Shown in pieces: positions 61,769 through 64,000 of a DNA stretch of 64,000 bases. Both the position numbers and the translations under genes were made by a program. Source of the DNA: CAWBXL01 sp963837365. GTDB taxonomy: Bacteria > Acidobacteriota > Terriglobia > Terriglobales > Acidobacteriaceae. A model generated the notes under the pieces. That model was given only the letters and a program-made list of their open reading frames with translations. It had not been told where the DNA came from and did not search any database. Each line of letters opens with the position of its first letter. Within the stretch, counting starts at the first letter, position 1. The stretch covers positions 186,001-250,000 of the forward strand of contig CAWIMW010000008.1 of NCBI GenBank assembly GCA_963837365.1, given 5' to 3'.

Positions 61769-61842
61769 GCTGGTCTAGCACAGTGGGAGTGCAGAGAGCT
61801 TGTACCTCTCCGACGAGTGTTCGATTCACTCGACCAGCTCCA
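61769..61842 (+). tRNA. tRNA-Thr(TGT)
   Basis: Acceptor GCTGGTC/GACCAGC, D-stem GCAC/GTGC, anticodon stem GAGAG/CTCTC, loop CTTGTAC, T-arm GAGTG-TTCGATT-CACTC, T73, CCA. Third consecutive Thr tRNA. Confidence 0.9.
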
Positions 61843-61850
61843 AGTTTTAT

Positions 61851-61926
61851 GGCGGGATTGGCCGAATGGCTTAGGCGCTGGATTGTGGATCCAGTCACGA
61901 GAGTTCGATTCTCTCATCTCGCCCCA
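61851..61926 (+). tRNA. tRNA-His(GTG)
   Basis: G-1 opposite C73, the His identity pair, then acceptor GCGGGAT/ATCTCGC, anticodon stem CTGGA/TCCAG, loop TTGTGGA, T-arm GAGAG-TTCGATT-CTCTC, CCA. Confidence 0.9.
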
Positions 61927-61929
61927 AAT

Positions 61930-62003
61930 GGGCGGTTCGTATAACGGGATTACTCACGGCCTGCAACCGTGAAATGCGAGTTCAATTCTCGCACCGTCCA
62001 CCA
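61930..62003 (+). tRNA. tRNA-Ala(TGC)
   Basis: Acceptor GGGCGGT/ACCGTCC, anticodon stem CACGG/CCGTG, loop CCTGCAA (C33), T-arm GCGAG-TTCAATT-CTCGC, CCA. The G3-U70 pair of tRNA-Ala is present (G3 opposite T70). Confidence 0.82.
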
Positions 62004-62085
62004 AAGTTGAGCCGTTTTGCGGGCGTGAGCGAAGCGGGAGCCCGCAGGCGAAATCCTGAGCCGCGCACTTTGCGGCGAAGGATCT

Positions 62086-62157
62086 GGCTCGGGAACTCGA
62101 CGGCAGAGTGGCCTGAAAAAGCCAGTGGATACGGTTCAATTCCGTGCCGAGCCACCA
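62086..62157 (+). tRNA. tRNA-Phe(GAA), anticodon loop one base too long
   Basis: Acceptor GGCTCGG/CCGAGCC, D-stem ACTC/GAGT, anticodon stem TGGC/GCCA with 8-base loop CTGAAAAA, T-arm TACGG-TTCAATT-CCGTG, CCA. The extra A may impair function. Confidence 0.7.
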
Positions 62158-62178
62158 GTCGGCGGATAGTTCGGATTC

Positions 62179-62736
62179 CTATTGAGAATCTGTCATGTAT
62201 TGACGACCAAAGCGCACTCCAACCCAGATGAGCCCTAGCCCCCAAAGAAGCACCGCTACGATAAACCAGTAAGGACGAATGTTTGGCAACCAGTAGCCAT
62301 ATGCTTTCAATGGGATGAAATCTCTCAATACCAAGTAGCACCGCAGACATCCATATAAAATGCAAGCAACTGCCAGCACGACCTTGCTGGGGGAGGCATG
62401 CCTATCCTGCATGGGGCTGAGCCCAGCAATCTTCTTATCCAACCCGAATCCTAGTAGGTACCACATCACAACCAGGGCAATGAAGTAGCGTAAATCTCGA
62501 CCCGTCCAGTACGTGCTTGGTGACCAACGCATCTCCCGATTCTCCATCAAGATTGCCCAAGCGGGAGCGTTGATGGCGTAGTCAATGTATTTCGCAGACG
62601 CAGCGTTAAGAGGCATGCCTTCAAAAGATCCCCCATTCGTTGTCTTTAGCGTTTCCCGAACTTGCCTGTCGCCCGCATAAAATAACAATGCGCTCAGAAG
62701 AACACTTACAACAGGGAATACAATTCGAAAGCGCAT
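62179..62736 (-). CDS. membrane protein of unknown function
   Basis: 185 residues with four predicted membrane helices: VFPVVSVLLSALLFYAG, DLRYFIALVVMWYLLGFGL, VVLAVACILYGCLRCYLVL, WFIVAVLLWGLGLIWVGV. A luminal/periplasmic loop between helices 1 and 2 contains NAPAWAILMENREMRWSPS. Acidobacterial exported-loop proteins of this shape have no assigned role. It lies 21 bases beyond the last tRNA. Confidence 0.6.
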   Translation of the reverse strand: MRFRIVFPVVSVLLSALLFYAGDRQVRETLKTTNGGSFEGMPLNAASAKYIDYAINAPAWAILMENREMRWSPSTYWTGRDLRYFIALVVMWYLLGFGLDKKIAGLSPMQDRHASPSKVVLAVACILYGCLRCYLVLRDFIPLKAYGYWLPNIRPYWFIVAVLLWGLGLIWVGVRFGRQYMTDSQ

Positions 62737-62846
62737 TTGTCCTGATCTCCTTAAGGAAGTGGTGCGATGATGTTGTCTTCGATCCAGTCCGTGATTCTCT
62801 CGGTTTTACTCCAGCTGTAGTGCACCCCTGCAAACTAGACAGCTGG

Positions 62847-62982
62847 GGCCGTGTTTGAAGTCCATCGGCATCGGCGCGTCGTGGGGATCGTCCGGCGCGA
62901 CCCACATGAGGTTCTCGACTCGGCGCCGACGAGGGTTCGTCGCGTACCGGATGGCGTAGAGCTCGTAGACGTCGTCGCTCAT
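62847..62982 (-). pseudogene. truncated metallo-beta-lactamase-type lactonase N-terminus
   Basis: ATG at 62982 encodes MSDDVYELYAIRYATNPRRR and DPHDAPMPMDF, the start of AttM/AiiA-like N-acyl homoserine lactonases. Homology ends at KHGP (~62847), where GC-rich codon usage also ends. The ATG overlaps the aldehyde dehydrogenase stop (ATGA). Confidence 0.6.
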
Positions 62983-64000
62983 CGCTGGTCCCCTCCGGGC
63001 CCTTGGGTGTCACCGAGGTCGATCCACACGCTCTTGGTCTGGAGGTACTCGCGGATGGCGTCGACACCGCTCTCCCGGCCCAGGCCCGAAGCCTTGTAGC
63101 CGCCGAACGGCGACTGCGGCGCGGTGTAGCGGTAGCCGTTCACCCACACGGTCCCCGCTTGCACCCGGCGGCTGACCCGGTGGGCCCGGCTGAGGTCGCT
63201 GGTCCAGACGCCGGCGGCCAGGCCGTAGGCGACTCCATTGGCGAGCGCCACCGCCTCCGCTTCGGTGTCGAACGCCGTCACGGCCAGGACCGGACCGAAG
63301 ACCTCCTCCTGGAACAGCTCGCTGGCGGGATCGACGTCGGTGAACACCGTCGGCGCGACGAAGCGCCGGCACCCGGCCGCCTCGACCGCGCGCCCGCCGG
63401 TGACGAGCGTGGACCCCGAGGCGCAGGCTCGGTCGATGAAGCCGAGGATGTGGTCGAACTGCTTCTCGGTCGCCACCGGCCCGACGTCGGTGTCGGGGTC
63501 GGAGGGATCACCGAATCGAACCCGTTCGGCGATGGCGACCACCTGTTCGACCAGCTCGTCGTGCACCGACCGCTCGACGATGAGTCGTGATCCGGCGAGG
63601 CACGTCTGACCGCCGGAGGAGAAGACCCCCGCGGCGACACCGGCCGCCGCACGCCGTCGATCGGCATCGGCGAAGACCAGATGCGGAGACTTCCCGCCGA
63701 GCTCGAGCGTGACCGGCTTGCCGGCGCGAGCGGCGAGCTCGGCCACGACGGCGCCGGCGACCGCACCGCCCGTGAACGAGACTCGGCGGACGAGCGGATG
63801 CTCCACCAGCGGCGGCACCACATCGGGACCGAACCCGGTCACGACGTTCACGACGCCGTCCGGCACGCCCGCCTCGGCGAGCAGGTCCATCATCGTGACG
63901 ATCGACGTCGACGTGTGCTCCGAGGGCTTCACGACGACCGTGTTGCCCGCGGCCAGGGCCGGCGCAAGCTTCCACGAGGCCAGCCGCAGCGGCGAGTTCC
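62979..64000 (-). CDS. aldehyde dehydrogenase, N-terminus outside window
   Basis: At least 340 residues, open to the window end. Blocks: SWKLAPALAAGNTVVVKPSE, VSFTGGAVAGAVVAELAARA, the catalytic Glu in TLELGGKSPHLVFADAD, catalytic Cys in SSGGQTCLAGSRLIVE, EVFGPVLAVTAFDTEAEAVA and PFGGYKASGLGRESG. NAD(P)-dependent oxidation of an aldehyde to the acid. Nearly every third codon base is G or C, unlike the rest of the window. Coupled to the lactonase start. Confidence 0.92.
   Translation of the reverse strand, partial: NSPLRLASWKLAPALAAGNTVVVKPSEHTSTSIVTMMDLLAEAGVPDGVVNVVTGFGPDVVPPLVEHPLVRRVSFTGGAVAGAVVAELAARAGKPVTLELGGKSPHLVFADADRRRAAAGVAAGVFSSGGQTCLAGSRLIVERSVHDELVEQVVAIAERVRFGDPSDPDTDVGPVATEKQFDHILGFIDRACASGSTLVTGGRAVEAAGCRRFVAPTVFTDVDPASELFQEEVFGPVLAVTAFDTEAEAVALANGVAYGLAAGVWTSDLSRAHRVSRRVQAGTVWVNGYRYTAPQSPFGGYKASGLGRESGVDAIREYLQTKSVWIDLGDTQGPGGDQR

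Noticed and set aside
54001..62160. Global reassignment of TGA or TAG
   Set aside because: Many intact genes end in TGA or TAG and the array lacks suppressor anticodons, so single nonsense mutations explain the interrupted ORFs.
62826..62838. IS3-like terminus or duplication (CCCTGCAAACTAG also at 52595)
   Set aside because: A 13-bp match between two 64-kb sites is expected by chance, and no transposase or paired end is present.
1..64000. CRISPR array, prophage or complete insertion sequence
   Set aside because: No direct-repeat/spacer pattern, phage structural genes or transposase ORF was found.

Overview
The window reads as part of an Acidobacteriota chromosome (Terriglobia/Koribacter-like), possibly a metagenome contig. 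The taxonomic signals are an ADOP-type orphan FtsX/MacB permease, a TIGR03118 secreted protein with the usual acidobacterial C-terminus, a DUF3455 protein, and many ECF sigma/anti-sigma sets and split KdpD-type kinases. The last ~1.15 kb (from about 62.85 kb) has the very GC-rich codon usage of an actinobacterium-like genome. It is either a recent import or an assembly join.

Layout. 0-0.5 kb: Phd/VapBC-type toxin-antitoxin pair (toxin cut by the window edge). 0.6-10 kb: lipid and acetate carbon, with thiolase and FadB-type multifunctional enzyme divergent from each other, a TPR/HTH protein, and malate synthase and isocitrate lyase divergent from each other (beta-oxidation feeding the glyoxylate shunt). 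10-18.4 kb: high-affinity K+ uptake, a kdpD(N)-kdpE-two micro-ORFs-kdpF-A-B-C operon, with the kinase half of KdpD as a separate divergent gene. 18.5-25.4 kb: ECF sigma factors, putative anti-sigma and secreted proteins. 25.7-31.6 kb: SOS mutagenesis cassette imuA-imuB-dnaE2, with imuB frameshifted and a SRAP-gene stub beside it.

31.8-50 kb is a stress/dormancy-like island: site-2 protease with CBS domains, YflT-like protein, Pal/OmpA lipoprotein, Hsp20, zinc-ribbon protein, phosphoketolase-MtfA/SEC-C-acetate kinase, tandem universal stress protein, plasma-membrane-type H+-ATPase, two response regulators, a DUF4118 histidine kinase and a ClC fragment. Four promoters in this island (or at its edge) share an identical 16-bp element placed exactly 11 bp upstream of a TANNNT -10 box. 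This is the strongest sign of an undescribed regulon in the window.

45.6-56.5 kb is littered with remnants: USP, SYLF, ClC, ABM-like, cupin, MscS, a sigma factor with a nonsense codon, hipB with a frameshift beside intact hipA, and a frameshifted HTH gene. Most broken frames are restored by removing a single base.

57.0-62.2 kb carries a dense tRNA array: 24 tRNA genes or tRNA-like genes, all on the plus strand, in two blocks (11 + 13) separated by an ADOP permease gene. Each block is preceded by a near-identical hairpin/T-tract leader. The array covers 16 amino acids but lacks Leu, Ser, Tyr and Pro. Two of its Arg tRNAs have enlarged variable regions, and several tRNAs have C33 instead of U33. 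It resembles accessory tRNA arrays of mobile elements rather than ordinary housekeeping tRNA genes.
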